Source: Saprospiraceae bacterium (GTDB lineage: Bacteria; Bacteroidota; Bacteroidia; Chitinophagales; Saprospiraceae). From it: 64,000 bases of DNA. Location: positions 186,001-250,000 of the forward strand of contig JADJNF010000003.1 of the NCBI GenBank assembly GCA_016714445.1, given 5' to 3'. This document shows positions 34,318 to 43,468 of this stretch, one piece after another (within the stretch, counting starts at the first letter, position 1; each line of letters opens with the position of its first letter). The notes under the pieces were generated by a model. That model made no database searches. It was not told where the DNA came from and was given only the letters and a program-made list of their open reading frames with translations. Made by a program: the position numbers and the translations under genes.

Positions 34318-37300
34318 TTAATTCAATTTTACAAATTTTGAAGACTTTACGGTAGCCCCATTTTTTATTAATACAAAATATATACCTGCCGGCTGATTTT
34401 GTATATCAAACACAGACTGTTGTTTTTTAGCATTAAATGATTTTATGGTTTCATTCAGGATGAGCGTACCTGCTGTATTGAACAATTCTATGTGGGTTTC
34501 TCCATCATATCCTTCGATTTCTACTATAATTTCATCACTTGCCGGGTTAGGGAATACTTTCATACTTTTTTTGTTAACCACTTCTTCAGTATTGATAAAT
34601 AACCCGGTGACAAAATTGAAAGTAAGTTCTTTACCAAAATCGGGCTCAAAGAAATGCCATTCACCAGTGATTCCCTTTGCTCTGATGTATCCGTTTCCAT
34701 CTCCATTGGCCCACCAGCTTATACCATCTTGATCAGTATCTGTAAATTGCAATTGATAACAGCCACTTAGTCCGGTGATAGTGTCCTGATACAATGTAAA
34801 GCCAGACAGACCTGTTTTGCTGGATCTGACTATATTTCCCTGATCATCTTTTAGCGTCCACTTTGTTTCGTTGGGCATACCATTCGTTTTCATGGCTACA
34901 ATGATTCCACCTTCCAGAAATTCTGACTGATTTATCTTAGACTTCATTTTATTATTGGCAAGGTATTCATCGGTCAGATTGTTTACTGATTCGACCGATA
35001 CCGTAAATGTATTACCAAAAAAAAGATGTCCGGTTTCCAGGCCAGGTAGGGTTATTTTTTGTGTTTGCAGCATGACGAGATTTCCAGTCCAGGTATAAGA
35101 TAGCAAAGGATATCCCTCTATTCCGTATTTAATTACAACGGATGTCAACGGATTTTTACCATTATTCTTAAGGACAATGACCGGATTGGCACATATGGGA
35201 TTTATCCTTCCATGGACTACCTGATCAGAAGGGGTTATGATTTCTTCTATGGCAGCGTCATTCTGAAAATTGAATTCACCATATTTTACGAGTTGAGTGT
35301 TGACGATATACCGGCTATCACCTGTGGCTGTATTTAAGCCATAGTCCAACCTGAAATTTTCTCCCGGATTGACCAATGGCATGATTTCGAATTCTCTCAG
35401 ATCGCTGGGGGCTCCCGGACACCATCCTGCTCTGTCGTAAACCCACGTACCTCCCTGCGGATAGACCGGATTATCTGCACATTCCTTCCAGAGTTGCCAG
35501 GTATATTCTGTAGGACCTCCATTTACATTCAAGGAAAGATTGCGTGCTATAAATTCACCTTCCTGACCGTGACCTGTGGCTACTGTGCGTATTTTCATGG
35601 ATCTGACTTCCGGCTCACAATACAGATCACGTGGTTCCAGATGATTATTGTTAAGTATGGAAGTGAAGCCGTAAGAAGTAGCAGGCCATACCTGATTGAC
35701 AGATAGTATATTGCGTGTTGGTTTTCCTTTTATGAACGCAAATTTTATATCAATATCTTCCTGCCATTCACCCCCTTTATCCATGAGAAGTCGTTTCTTA
35801 TTTTTGAGAATCGGACCATAATCTGTAACATCAAATATCCAGGTCTTCCCTTTTATACCGAAATCAAGTCCAATTCCATAGGGTGTTACAAAAGACAGCA
35901 ATTCATATTTGGCGATGGTTTTTTGATAATAGGTGAGTGTTTCAATAAAAATAACATCATCTTCCGGGACTTCAACTTCATCTACCTGTTCACCATCTTC
36001 ATCATACACGGGAAATATTCCTGAAGCCCAATAATATAGTACTTCTCCCTGAGTAAGTATTCCATTCTCTACTGAATAGGGAGTGATTTTATTTGGCGCA
36101 TTTATGACAGAATCTCTGGTGGTGATGTCACTTATGGTCAGATTATAGCTTCCTTTGATTAAAGAAATATCAGGTCTGACTGATGATTGGTCAAAAGCTT
36201 TAAAAACTTCATTTCCTCTGAAAGATTTTTTGTACGGTGCTGCCAAAAAAGATCCGGTTCCCATGTTTTTAGATAGGTCATTTAACTGAGTATCATTTTC
36301 TTCATTCATATTGTAGTAAGCGGCCAGATTTCCGTTTATTGAAGGTAATGAAGCAGGATTGACGTACATGATAGATAATATTTCTGAAGAGGTCAGTTCC
36401 TTGTCCCAGATAGCAAAATCGTCAATACTTCCGTTGTAAGGAATCGTATTTTGAGGATCTGCACCTAAAATCAATTCTTCAATTTTAATAGGTTTGGTTT
36501 TTCCTGTGCCTGAGTGCCAAAGTGTGCCATTCAGGTATATTTTCATGCTGCCTGTAGTGGTATTTTTGGTAAAAGCCCAGTGATTCCAAATGCCTTCATA
36601 TTCAGCAGGTATGGTTGCTTTATCAATCCGGTCATACCCTGTACCGTCATTGCCGCAATCCCAGAATACCCTGGAGTTGGACCAGGGCAAGTGTACATTG
36701 AGTTGTCTGTTATTTGCGTTGTCTTCAGCATAGAAAACCGAATTGTTATTGGGAAGTACAGCTTCATTTCCTTTTGACCAGAAAGAAACTGTGATTTGTG
36801 TCTTGATTCCATTTAGTCCTTCCACGGATAAGTTGGCGGGACCTTGCGTACCCAATTCGAGATAAAAATCTTGGGTATTATTTTGTATAACCGTTTTCTC
36901 AGTCGAAGCTGTTGCTTTTAGTTTTAGATTGTTGATGTTTGCACTATTTGAGGTGTAAGTGATTTCTACTACGATATTGCTGCCGGAATTATAAAGAATT
37001 GATTTGTGAAAAATTACATCTGTTTTTCCGGTGGATGAAAAATTTACGTCCCTGTTTAGTACTTCTTCAAATGGGAGATTAGCTATAAGATTCAGATCAA
37101 TTTCTGCTTGACTTGTAGAAGCCATTTTGATTTTCATAAAAGAAATTTTACCACTTCCTGTATGATTGAATTGTAGTCCTGATATTTGTCCGCTCGGCAA
37201 ACCTGAAAGTTCATTTGCCTTAATCAAGTAGTAAGATTTTTGTATTTTATTTTCAGACAGGTTGATATCTTGATTGCCCTGATGGATTCCAACTGCAGTA

Positions 37301-37719
37301 TAGGTTATTCCTGTTTGAGTGTTGATGGCTATATGTTTCTGCTTAAAATCATAGTAGGTAAAGGTCGGCTTGGTGGTATAGTAAAAATAATCATCGTTCA
37401 CTCCGCTTATTATGAAATTTGGATGCAAAGCTTTCAGTGAGTCGATGCCTGTAGAATCTATTATATTGGTATTGCAACTGTAATCCCATTCGCCACATCC
37501 TTTGTTTCTTTCTGTGCCGGTGGAGACAAGACCATCTTTGCATCGCATAGAATAGTACATCAGGATTTTTTCATATTGATTATGATCCCCGCCCGGAAAT
37601 GTAATCAAGCTATCTCTTGTATGGGAATCATAGTTAAAACCCTGAATCCAGGTAGTGTCCTGAGCACTGATGGACATAGAAATCAAAATAAAAACCTGTA
37701 AATAGGTGTAACGGGACAT
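34318..37719 (-). CDS. PNGase F-like peptide N-glycosidase family protein with LamG and T9SS domains
   Basis: About 1133 residues. Order: signal peptide (YTYLQVFILISMSISAQ); an N-terminal region with KGCGEWDYSC (~80-90), like the PNGase F N-domain; a LamG/concanavalin-like domain (~285-450; ITVSFWSKGN, WNHWAFTKN, GSIDDFAIWDKELTSSEI); a region with VWPATSYGFTS, ATGHGQEGEF, and the PNGase F hallmark YPQGGTWVYDRAGWCPGAPSD (~655-770); and a T9SS type A sorting domain (VFPNPASDEIIVEIEG, PAGIYFVLIKNG). PNGase F cuts N-glycans from glycoproteins at Asn. Catalytic residues could not be checked by alignment, so the activity is inferred. A longer start (37737) is possible. Confidence 0.82.
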   Translation of the reverse strand: MSRYTYLQVFILISMSISAQDTTWIQGFNYDSHTRDSLITFPGGDHNQYEKILMYYSMRCKDGLVSTGTERNKGCGEWDYSCNTNIIDSTGIDSLKALHPNFIISGVNDDYFYYTTKPTFTYYDFKQKHIAINTQTGITYTAVGIHQGNQDINLSENKIQKSYYLIKANELSGLPSGQISGLQFNHTGSGKISFMKIKMASTSQAEIDLNLIANLPFEEVLNRDVNFSSTGKTDVIFHKSILYNSGSNIVVEITYTSNSANINNLKLKATASTEKTVIQNNTQDFYLELGTQGPANLSVEGLNGIKTQITVSFWSKGNEAVLPNNNSVFYAEDNANNRQLNVHLPWSNSRVFWDCGNDGTGYDRIDKATIPAEYEGIWNHWAFTKNTTTGSMKIYLNGTLWHSGTGKTKPIKIEELILGADPQNTIPYNGSIDDFAIWDKELTSSEILSIMYVNPASLPSINGNLAAYYNMNEENDTQLNDLSKNMGTGSFLAAPYKKSFRGNEVFKAFDQSSVRPDISLIKGSYNLTISDITTRDSVINAPNKITPYSVENGILTQGEVLYYWASGIFPVYDEDGEQVDEVEVPEDDVIFIETLTYYQKTIAKYELLSFVTPYGIGLDFGIKGKTWIFDVTDYGPILKNKKRLLMDKGGEWQEDIDIKFAFIKGKPTRNILSVNQVWPATSYGFTSILNNNHLEPRDLYCEPEVRSMKIRTVATGHGQEGEFIARNLSLNVNGGPTEYTWQLWKECADNPVYPQGGTWVYDRAGWCPGAPSDLREFEIMPLVNPGENFRLDYGLNTATGDSRYIVNTQLVKYGEFNFQNDAAIEEIITPSDQVVHGRINPICANPVIVLKNNGKNPLTSVVIKYGIEGYPLLSYTWTGNLVMLQTQKITLPGLETGHLFFGNTFTVSVESVNNLTDEYLANNKMKSKINQSEFLEGGIIVAMKTNGMPNETKWTLKDDQGNIVRSSKTGLSGFTLYQDTITGLSGCYQLQFTDTDQDGISWWANGDGNGYIRAKGITGEWHFFEPDFGKELTFNFVTGLFINTEEVVNKKSMKVFPNPASDEIIVEIEGYDGETHIELFNTAGTLILNETIKSFNAKKQQSVFDIQNQPAGIYFVLIKNGATVKSSKFVKLN

Positions 37720-37840
37720 AAAAAATAACTTAAACATTTCAGATGGATTGATGTGGAGGTAAAAGTAGGGAAAACTGAAATATCGGAGGTATTTTAAATT
37801 ATTTTGTTTTATTATTAGTCAAATTATTATAAAAGCAGGG

Positions 37841-38218
37841 TTACCATTTTTCATCCAACTTAATCGCTTCATCAAGCAATTTGACGATAGCTTTTTCATC
37901 AATTTGGTCAGGGTCTTTAAAGATTTTGAAAAATATCTGTTTATTGTTGCCGTGTAAAAGATAATGGTCTTCATCCGATAATCGATTGCCGTACCAAAAT
38001 CCCAAAAGCACACCATCTTTAATGCCTCCTCGAGGAATGGTGGACGGCCAGATGATACAAATGCCTTTTTTGCCATAAAAGAATGGAACATTGTAAGAAA
38101 TTTTTTCCCGACAATGATCTGGCAACGTGTCTTTTATCAGTGATCTAAGCACATCGACGATTATCATTTCGTTTTCAGGGAGGAGATCATACAATTGTGT
38201 TAATGATTTGATTTTCAT
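37841..38218 (-). CDS. DUF1801 domain protein
   Basis: 125 residues with the DUF1801 (YdhG-like) pattern: LPENEMIIVDVLRSLIKDTLP, EKISYNVPFFYGKKGICIIWPS, LLGFWYGNRLSDEDHYL and a C-terminal helix. It is a small cytosolic family of unknown function, often transcribed alone. It lies on the minus strand between the PNGase F-like gene and the helicase, with ~100 bp on each side. Confidence 0.87.
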   Translation of the reverse strand: MKIKSLTQLYDLLPENEMIIVDVLRSLIKDTLPDHCREKISYNVPFFYGKKGICIIWPSTIPRGGIKDGVLLGFWYGNRLSDEDHYLLHGNNKQIFFKIFKDPDQIDEKAIVKLLDEAIKLDEKW

Positions 38219-38317
38219 TTTACAATTTTATTATTCTGCAAAATTACATAAAGGCATAAAAGTTCAAAAGCATTATTGATCACCAAATCACAGATCACCC
38301 GATCACGGATCTTTCCA

Positions 38318-40225
38318 TCAATATCCCATATAATTCCAGGCTGAATCATAATGTCCTTCTTTTTCTACATAAGCCATCAGATCAAGAAACAACTTATGCT
38401 GACCTATGGTGGCAGAATCACCTACGATAACGAGCTTCTTCTGTGCTCTGGTCATGGCTACATTGATGCGTCGTTCATCTTTGAGGAAACCAATATCGCC
38501 AGTGTCGTTGGATCTCACCAATGAAATATAGATCACTTCTTTTTCCTGACCCTGGAAACCATCGATAGAATTGACTTCTATGTCCATAGCTCTCAGAATT
38601 TCGTCATCTGAAATTTGTTGCCTGATATATCTTACCTGTTCGGAATAAGGGCAGATGATTCCTATGGTTGTTCCCAAAAGTTTTTCGGTTAACGATAAAA
38701 TATGCTCTCTTATGATAAAATATTCGCCATGATTGGCGTAGCTGCGGTGTTCATTATTCATTACTTCTTCAAAGCCACAGCCGGCAGTATCAATATATAC
38801 CAGTGGAAAATGATCATTTCTAAGGGTTCTGTTGACAACGTCAGGGTGGGAATCCAATTTGCTTTCATAATACCTGATATTGCTGAATCCCAATATTTTA
38901 TGGTGCATTCTGTACTGTTCAGTAAGCAAGCTGCTGTGGCTGTTTTGATCCGTCAGGATATCCAGAATGGTGGTTTCCATGCCTAGTTTAGCAGCTTCTG
39001 TACTTTTGACCGTCGGAGGCAATTGTTTATGGTCGCCGGCCAGTATAACCCGATCAGCTTTCAGCATGGCATTCCAGCATTCCGCTTCCAGAGATTGAGA
39101 TGCTTCGTCTATGATCACCGTTTTGAAATACATATCTTTTAAAATCTTGTTGCTTGCACCGATAAGCGTAGTAGCAATGACCTGACTTCCGCGTACAATT
39201 TCATCTATCAGCCGGTCTTCGAGTTCATACGCCCATTTGCGCAATTCTTTGGCTTCTTTTCTGAGTTCACGTCGTTCGTCCCGCTCTTCTGGTCCAAAAT
39301 TCCTTTTGTATTGCGCAGCTTTTTTTTCTGTTTCATGAGCTTGTATCTTCACTTTTTTTATATGAGACCATTCATGGTGGTTTCTCACTTTTTCTTCCAC
39401 AGTCAGGTGCATCAGGTCATCGTGTATTCTGGTGATATTGCCTAAACGCAAAACTGACAGCCCTTTTTCGGACATCCTTTCAGCAAGTAAATCTACTGCA
39501 TTATTGCTGGATGCACAGACGAGAATTCTTTTTTCAGTTTTAAGCAATGCTACTGCGAGTGCTACCAGTGTGGTAGTTTTTCCAGTCCCTGGCGGACCGT
39601 GGATAATTCCCATAAGTGGCGCACTGAGACACAACTCTATGGCATTTTTTTGAGACGAATTGATATTTTTATTTACTTCGATGTACAAATTTTCTTCAGT
39701 GTTGCGGATATCAATTTGATGTAAACTTCCTGCGGTAAGTGCATCTCTGAGTAAGCGGTGATTATCCTTTTTAGCATCAATGACTGCTTTTATGGCAGCT
39801 TCCATCACTTTGTAGGGTTTGTCATCATAAATCACTTCTACTCCAGACAGTCCTTTTTCCAATATATCCAGTCGATCTAACTGATCTGTGTGCAGCAACA
39901 TGCGCATCTTATCTCCACGGACAGCGGAAATGACCACTTTAAAATCCATCCTTTCATCCTGGATATTGAATAGAGATGCGGCCATACCTTCTGAAAATTT
40001 ATGGCTTTTTTCTGTGTTTTTGATTCGCTGAACTTCTACTTCCAGATATTCACCGATGGTATAAGATTTTCGGATGATTTGTACGGGATACCACACAAAG
40101 CCGGCATTGACTTTTTGTTGCATCGTTTTACTTTCATTCAGATTTTTGAAGAATGCTTCATCGTGACGTCGTTCTGCATCTATCGCTTTAAGCATGGTAT
40201 GGTATCTGCTAGGTTGTTCTGTCAT
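38318..40225 (-). CDS. SF1 helicase of the DNA2/NAM7 (IGHMBP2-like) group
   Basis: 635 residues. Helicase motifs: I GIIHGPPGTGKTTTLV, Ia VCASSNNAVDLLAERM, II VIIDEASQSLEAE, III LAGDHKQLPPT, IV/V SIDGFQGQEKEVIYISLVRS, VI INVAMTRAQKKLVIVGD. Two nucleic-acid-binding regions lie before and inside the core. Such enzymes unwind DNA or RNA, but the exact role here is unknown. I start at the ATG for MTEQPSRYHTML (40225) because a -7 box TACCTTTG lies 7-14 bases upstream; the longer frame would begin inside or before that box. The first ~70 codons and the -7 box are duplicated at 42751-42962. Confidence 0.92.
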   Translation of the reverse strand: MTEQPSRYHTMLKAIDAERRHDEAFFKNLNESKTMQQKVNAGFVWYPVQIIRKSYTIGEYLEVEVQRIKNTEKSHKFSEGMAASLFNIQDERMDFKVVISAVRGDKMRMLLHTDQLDRLDILEKGLSGVEVIYDDKPYKVMEAAIKAVIDAKKDNHRLLRDALTAGSLHQIDIRNTEENLYIEVNKNINSSQKNAIELCLSAPLMGIIHGPPGTGKTTTLVALAVALLKTEKRILVCASSNNAVDLLAERMSEKGLSVLRLGNITRIHDDLMHLTVEEKVRNHHEWSHIKKVKIQAHETEKKAAQYKRNFGPEERDERRELRKEAKELRKWAYELEDRLIDEIVRGSQVIATTLIGASNKILKDMYFKTVIIDEASQSLEAECWNAMLKADRVILAGDHKQLPPTVKSTEAAKLGMETTILDILTDQNSHSSLLTEQYRMHHKILGFSNIRYYESKLDSHPDVVNRTLRNDHFPLVYIDTAGCGFEEVMNNEHRSYANHGEYFIIREHILSLTEKLLGTTIGIICPYSEQVRYIRQQISDDEILRAMDIEVNSIDGFQGQEKEVIYISLVRSNDTGDIGFLKDERRINVAMTRAQKKLVIVGDSATIGQHKLFLDLMAYVEKEGHYDSAWNYMGY

Positions 40226-40241
40226 AAGTTGCAAAGGTAGA
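40030..40241. repeat. Direct repeat, copy 1 (helicase 5' end)
   Basis: 212 bases matching 42751-42962 with only a handful of differences (two near 40076, a few at the RRHDE/RKHDE codons). It covers the -7 box and the first ~65 codons of the helicase. Confidence 0.92.
40232..40239 (-). promoter_or_regulatory. -7 box of the helicase promoter
   Basis: The minus strand reads TACCTTTG (40239-40232), matching TAnnTTTG. The ATG follows after 6 bases, so the transcript would be close to leaderless. Confidence 0.5.
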
Positions 40242-40407
40242 GACATTTTTACTATTTGGGTATTATCTGTGGTGTAATGGAGTTTAATCACCTAATAACC
40301 CACTGATATTCATTACTTGTGTTAAATATGGTGCTTTTTAATAAAAATACATAAAATTTCTTTTTTTTACAATTTAAGGTATATATTTGTCCTAGAAAAC
40401 ATAGAAA

Positions 40408-40842
40408 ATGGATGTATTATTCGTTTTTATTTTGACTATAAGTGAAGGATTTTTGTGAAGAGTTAATTGCACCCCGTTGTAGAATAAGTTGGGCATCAAT
40501 ATTTTGGTCTGTTTTGGGCTTAAATATTGGTATTTTATCTGTTGAGCTCAAAAGAAGCCATTTTTTTGGTTATGAGCTAATGAGGTGGATTGGAAAAAAA
40601 CAAACAGGCATATACAAATTTTCTAAATATTCATTTAAAGGGATGGGTTTACAATTATTGATTGCAACGGAAAGCATGGCTAAGTGTAGCTATTGAAAGT
40701 ATTTTTTTAAAGTTAAAAAAATTGACGTCATCGATATTAGATTCAGGAGTGATGATGATATGTTTGCTAATTTTGAAGTTTTTGGTACAAGTAATACTGT
40801 ACCTGATGTAACATTATACAACAGAACATTTTCCAATCTGTA
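40408..40842 (+). pseudogene. Possible decayed gene with an in-frame TGA
   Basis: A -7 box-like TATATTTG (40382-40389) precedes an ATG at 40408 whose frame stops early (about 16 codons). From 40442, in another frame, a protein-like stretch runs to TGA at 40694-40696 and continues in the same frame (KYFFKVKKIDVIDIRFRS...) to a stop at 40842. One frameshift and one nonsense change would explain this. I recognise no family. It occupies most of the 715-base space between the helicase and the beta-barrel gene. Confidence 0.35.
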
Positions 40843-40865
40843 ATTTAAATTTATAAACATGAAGT

Positions 40866-40894
40866 CTCCGGTGGTTAACTTATTACCATCGGAG
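40866..40894 (+). terminator. Hairpin after the decayed gene
   Basis: CTCCGGTGGT (40866-40875), loop TAACTTATT, ACCATCGGAG (40885-40894), ten pairs with one G-U. The following CTTTAT is a weak T tract, so termination is uncertain. Confidence 0.45.
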
Positions 40895-40940
40895 CTTTAT
40901 CATAGTATATAGTAAAAGTAAAATATCAATAATAATAACA

Positions 40941-41828
40941 ATGAAATTCGTCTTATCAATATTCGTATTATTATTACTTTCATGCAAAAGTATATATGGG
41001 CAAGACATCCATCTTAGTGCTGGAATTGAATTGGGCCTTATGCAAAACTGGACAAAAATTACCAAAGATGAAACGGGGGTATTTATTAATAACCAAGATC
41101 TGAGCTATAATATACATGAGAACTATAAGAGGATTTTTGTCCAATATACCAATAAATTGTCATATAAACTGGATTACACAAAGGCATTGTATACAGACTA
41201 TTTTTGTACACAGGATAATTTAGGGGTAGAAATTAAGGGTAAAGAATGTGGAGGTACCCAGTGGAATGCACACCAAATCAACTTCAATGTAGGTAGGCAA
41301 TTTAAAGTTCATAAATGGTTGTATGCTCAACCCAACGTTGGTCTGGGTTTTGTTTTTTTTGAAGATTTTGAAGTTGGTTATTTTGGAGAAGGAGGTAGTG
41401 GTGGATTTCCTTGGAACTATGAAGAAATGAGTACCAGTTTTCGTGATAATAATTACAATCTCAATGCAGGAGCTGAAATCATCGTTAAACTAAATCCTAT
41501 TCTAAAATTAAAATTAATGTATACTTTTCAGCAAGCTTTATTTAAAATATATAAATCGGAAATAGTAGCATGGCAACCGGAGAATCCTGATATCTTTATC
41601 CAACCAACGGATCCATCCAAACTCAAATATGCCACAGTAGAAGCAAATGGAAGCAATACACAATTTGGATTTGGTCTTGAATTTTTAATACACAAGTTTA
41701 CAAAAAGAAATAAAAATGAACAAATTATATTTTCACATTTTATTGACTTTATTGTTGATGTTCTCTTTTATGTTTATACATGCCCAAGCATATTTGGGCA
41801 CAGGAATTACCAGCTCATTTTCTTATAA
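40941..41828 (+). CDS. Beta-barrel outer-membrane-like protein, probably frameshifted at the end
   Basis: 295 residues as read. A signal peptide (FVLSIFVLLLLSCKSIYG) is followed by alternating beta-strand patterns (HQINFNVGRQFKVHKWLY, QPNVGLGFVFF, NLNAGAEIIVKLNPILKL) and a strand ending GFGLEFLIHKF, as expected at a barrel's C-terminus. The ~40 residues after this read in the wrong frame through the next gene's signal peptide. One extra A in the run at 41703-41707 would create a TAA directly before the next ATG. So either the barrel really ends near 41714 and the read has an indel, or the gene is mutated. Confidence 0.7.
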   Translation: MKFVLSIFVLLLLSCKSIYGQDIHLSAGIELGLMQNWTKITKDETGVFINNQDLSYNIHENYKRIFVQYTNKLSYKLDYTKALYTDYFCTQDNLGVEIKGKECGGTQWNAHQINFNVGRQFKVHKWLYAQPNVGLGFVFFEDFEVGYFGEGGSGGFPWNYEEMSTSFRDNNYNLNAGAEIIVKLNPILKLKLMYTFQQALFKIYKSEIVAWQPENPDIFIQPTDPSKLKYATVEANGSNTQFGFGLEFLIHKFTKRNKNEQIIFSHFIDFIVDVLFYVYTCPSIFGHRNYQLIFL

Positions 41829-42525
41829 GTTCAATTATGCCGATAGAAATTTTTCATATATCAATGTCGATAATCTACCAATGACAAACACTTGGCTAAA
41901 AGATGAAGCTTATAATTTTTTTACTTTATTTGTTGGTTATAATATTGAAAAAAGTAAGTGCTTTCATGATATTCGTATCACAGCGACAAATAAAGGAGCT
42001 ATAAGTCTTCTTGATAAACAAGATTTTTATTTGGATCCAATTATTATGGACTTGCAGGCATACAAGGTTATAGGAGAAGGCTCATCAAGATATATCGAAT
42101 TGGGTGTTAACAACAGAGTTATAGGCTTGCGATATTCGTTCGGAACTAGGGTTTTCAAATTTATCTCTTTGAGTTTGTTTGCCCAGGGTGATATAGTCTA
42201 TAAAAAACGTTTTACTGTAAACTGGTATTCTGATCTGAATGACAATTTTTATACATTATATAACAAGTATTCTTATAGTTTAAATTCTTTTAAAGATGAA
42301 GAACCATTAGCTAATAAAGTGTCAAATATTAATGCCGAGTTTGGTATTAATGCTTTAATTCATCTAGGTAAATATTTTGCATTAAATCTGGAAGCAGCGC
42401 AAAATTTTTTACCTGCCGTACATAAAGGATCGGATCCTGCAAGAGAAAATTATGTTTACTGGGAAAAAAATGCCTATTTTACTTCAATACAAATTGGTGT
42501 TTTAACCTATTTTAAATCCAGATAG
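41716..42525 (+). CDS. Beta-barrel outer-membrane-like protein
   Basis: 269 residues. A signal peptide (LYFHILLTLLLMFSFMFIHAQ) is followed by a barrel-like domain with alternating strands (SRYIELGVNNRVIGLRYSFG, FKFISLSLFAQGDIVY, FGINALIHLGKYFALNLEAAQNF, FTSIQIGVLTYF). I recognise no specific family. As read it overlaps the upstream barrel gene by 113 bases, which is probably due to an indel in that gene. The two form a two-gene unit and may work together in the outer membrane. Confidence 0.7.
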   Translation: MNKLYFHILLTLLLMFSFMFIHAQAYLGTGITSSFSYKFNYADRNFSYINVDNLPMTNTWLKDEAYNFFTLFVGYNIEKSKCFHDIRITATNKGAISLLDKQDFYLDPIIMDLQAYKVIGEGSSRYIELGVNNRVIGLRYSFGTRVFKFISLSLFAQGDIVYKKRFTVNWYSDLNDNFYTLYNKYSYSLNSFKDEEPLANKVSNINAEFGINALIHLGKYFALNLEAAQNFLPAVHKGSDPARENYVYWEKNAYFTSIQIGVLTYFKSR

Positions 42526-42673
42526 ATTGTTAATATTTTTAAATTCTTATATATCATTCAATTTTTATCTTATTTTTGAATGGGGCAACCTTACCATTTT
42601 TCTTTATTTTTTATAATTAGATTATGAAATAGCAATATAGAAGGATTTTTTTCTTTCATGATCTCTTGTTATT

Positions 42674-42946
42674 TTAGACTTCGATTTCCGGCAATCTTTT
42701 ATTCAATGAACATAAAAAAGGGCCATTTTTATCGTTAAACTCATATTGGGGAACTTCTACTTCCAGATATTCACCGATGGTATAAGATTTTCGGATGACT
42801 TGCACGGGATACCACACAAAGCCGGCATTGACTTTTTGTTGCATCGTTTTACTTTCATTCAGATTTTTGAAGAATGCTTCATCGTGTTTGCGTTCAGCAT
42901 CTATCGCTTTAAGCATGGTATGGTATCTGCTAGGTTGTTCTGTCAT
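42674..42946 (-). pseudogene. 5' fragment of the SF1 helicase gene
   Basis: From the ATG at 42946, the first ~65 codons (MTEQPSRYHTMLKAIDAERK...) are nearly identical to the helicase at 40225. After GEYLEVEV the similarity ends and the frame runs ~25 unrelated codons (PQYEFNDKNGPFL) to a stop at 42674. All helicase motifs are missing, so it is a truncated duplicate. The copied -7 box (TACCTTTG at 42960-42953) may still transcribe it. Confidence 0.88.
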
Positions 42947-42962
42947 AAGTTGCAAAGGTAGA
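42751..42962. repeat. Direct repeat, copy 2 (helicase 5' end)
   Basis: Copy of 40030-40241 in the same direction. The right-hand boundary falls directly beside the -7 box, and the left-hand boundary is at GAACTTCTAC. Confidence 0.92.
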
Positions 42963-43468
42963 TTTTTTGGTGTTTAAAGACATGTTAAAAAAAGTCTATT
43001 TATTTGTTGGGCTATGTTTTTCTGATCTCTCAAGTGGAGAAATCATCGATTGCATATCCATATTCAGACGAGTTTGGAGATATACTGAAGACACTAATCG
43101 GCATCCTGTTTCTATCCTTATTTGGGTAATTTTCATAATTTTATTTTTTATTATGTTTCACAACTTATTGATAATGTATATATTGAATTTTTATGATCAA
43201 TTGAAATAAAGTTACTTTATATCTACAAAAAATTGGTTTGCCTACAATAGCTTATCTAATGTACTAAATTTGAGTATAGATTAAGTTTATAAAGCCCAAT
43301 TGAGGCTTTAAGGAGTTTGTCTTTGCAGTGATCAATTTTCAGGACATGTATCATCAATAAGATAAAGACATGATAATTGTTCTCTTTATTCAAAGAATAT
43401 TCTGGTCGGGGTAAATTATATGTTATATTTGAATTTGTATAGATATCTTTGCACTTTCAATTTAAAAT
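42963..43468. other. Intergenic region upstream of thyA
   Basis: 506 bases. One frame (42967-43209, +) could encode a small protein with a single membrane segment (ILIWVIFIILFFIMFHNLL), but nothing else supports it. The thyA promoter lies at the end. Confidence 0.4.
43444..43451 (+). promoter_or_regulatory. -7 box of the thyA promoter
   Basis: TATCTTTG, a perfect TAnnTTTG, 17 bases before the thyA ATG. No -33 TTG at the standard spacing. Confidence 0.5.

Noticed and set aside
37819..38091. 90-codon minus-strand frame
   Set aside because: Out-of-frame shadow of the DUF1801 gene.
40226..40291. Longer N-terminus for the helicase
   Set aside because: It would start before or within the -7 box, and only the part from MTEQPSRYH is shared with the duplicated copy's coding region.
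42967..43209. 80-codon plus-strand frame with one hydrophobic segment
   Set aside because: No start context, homologue or promoter; hydrophobic runs are frequent by chance in AT-rich DNA.
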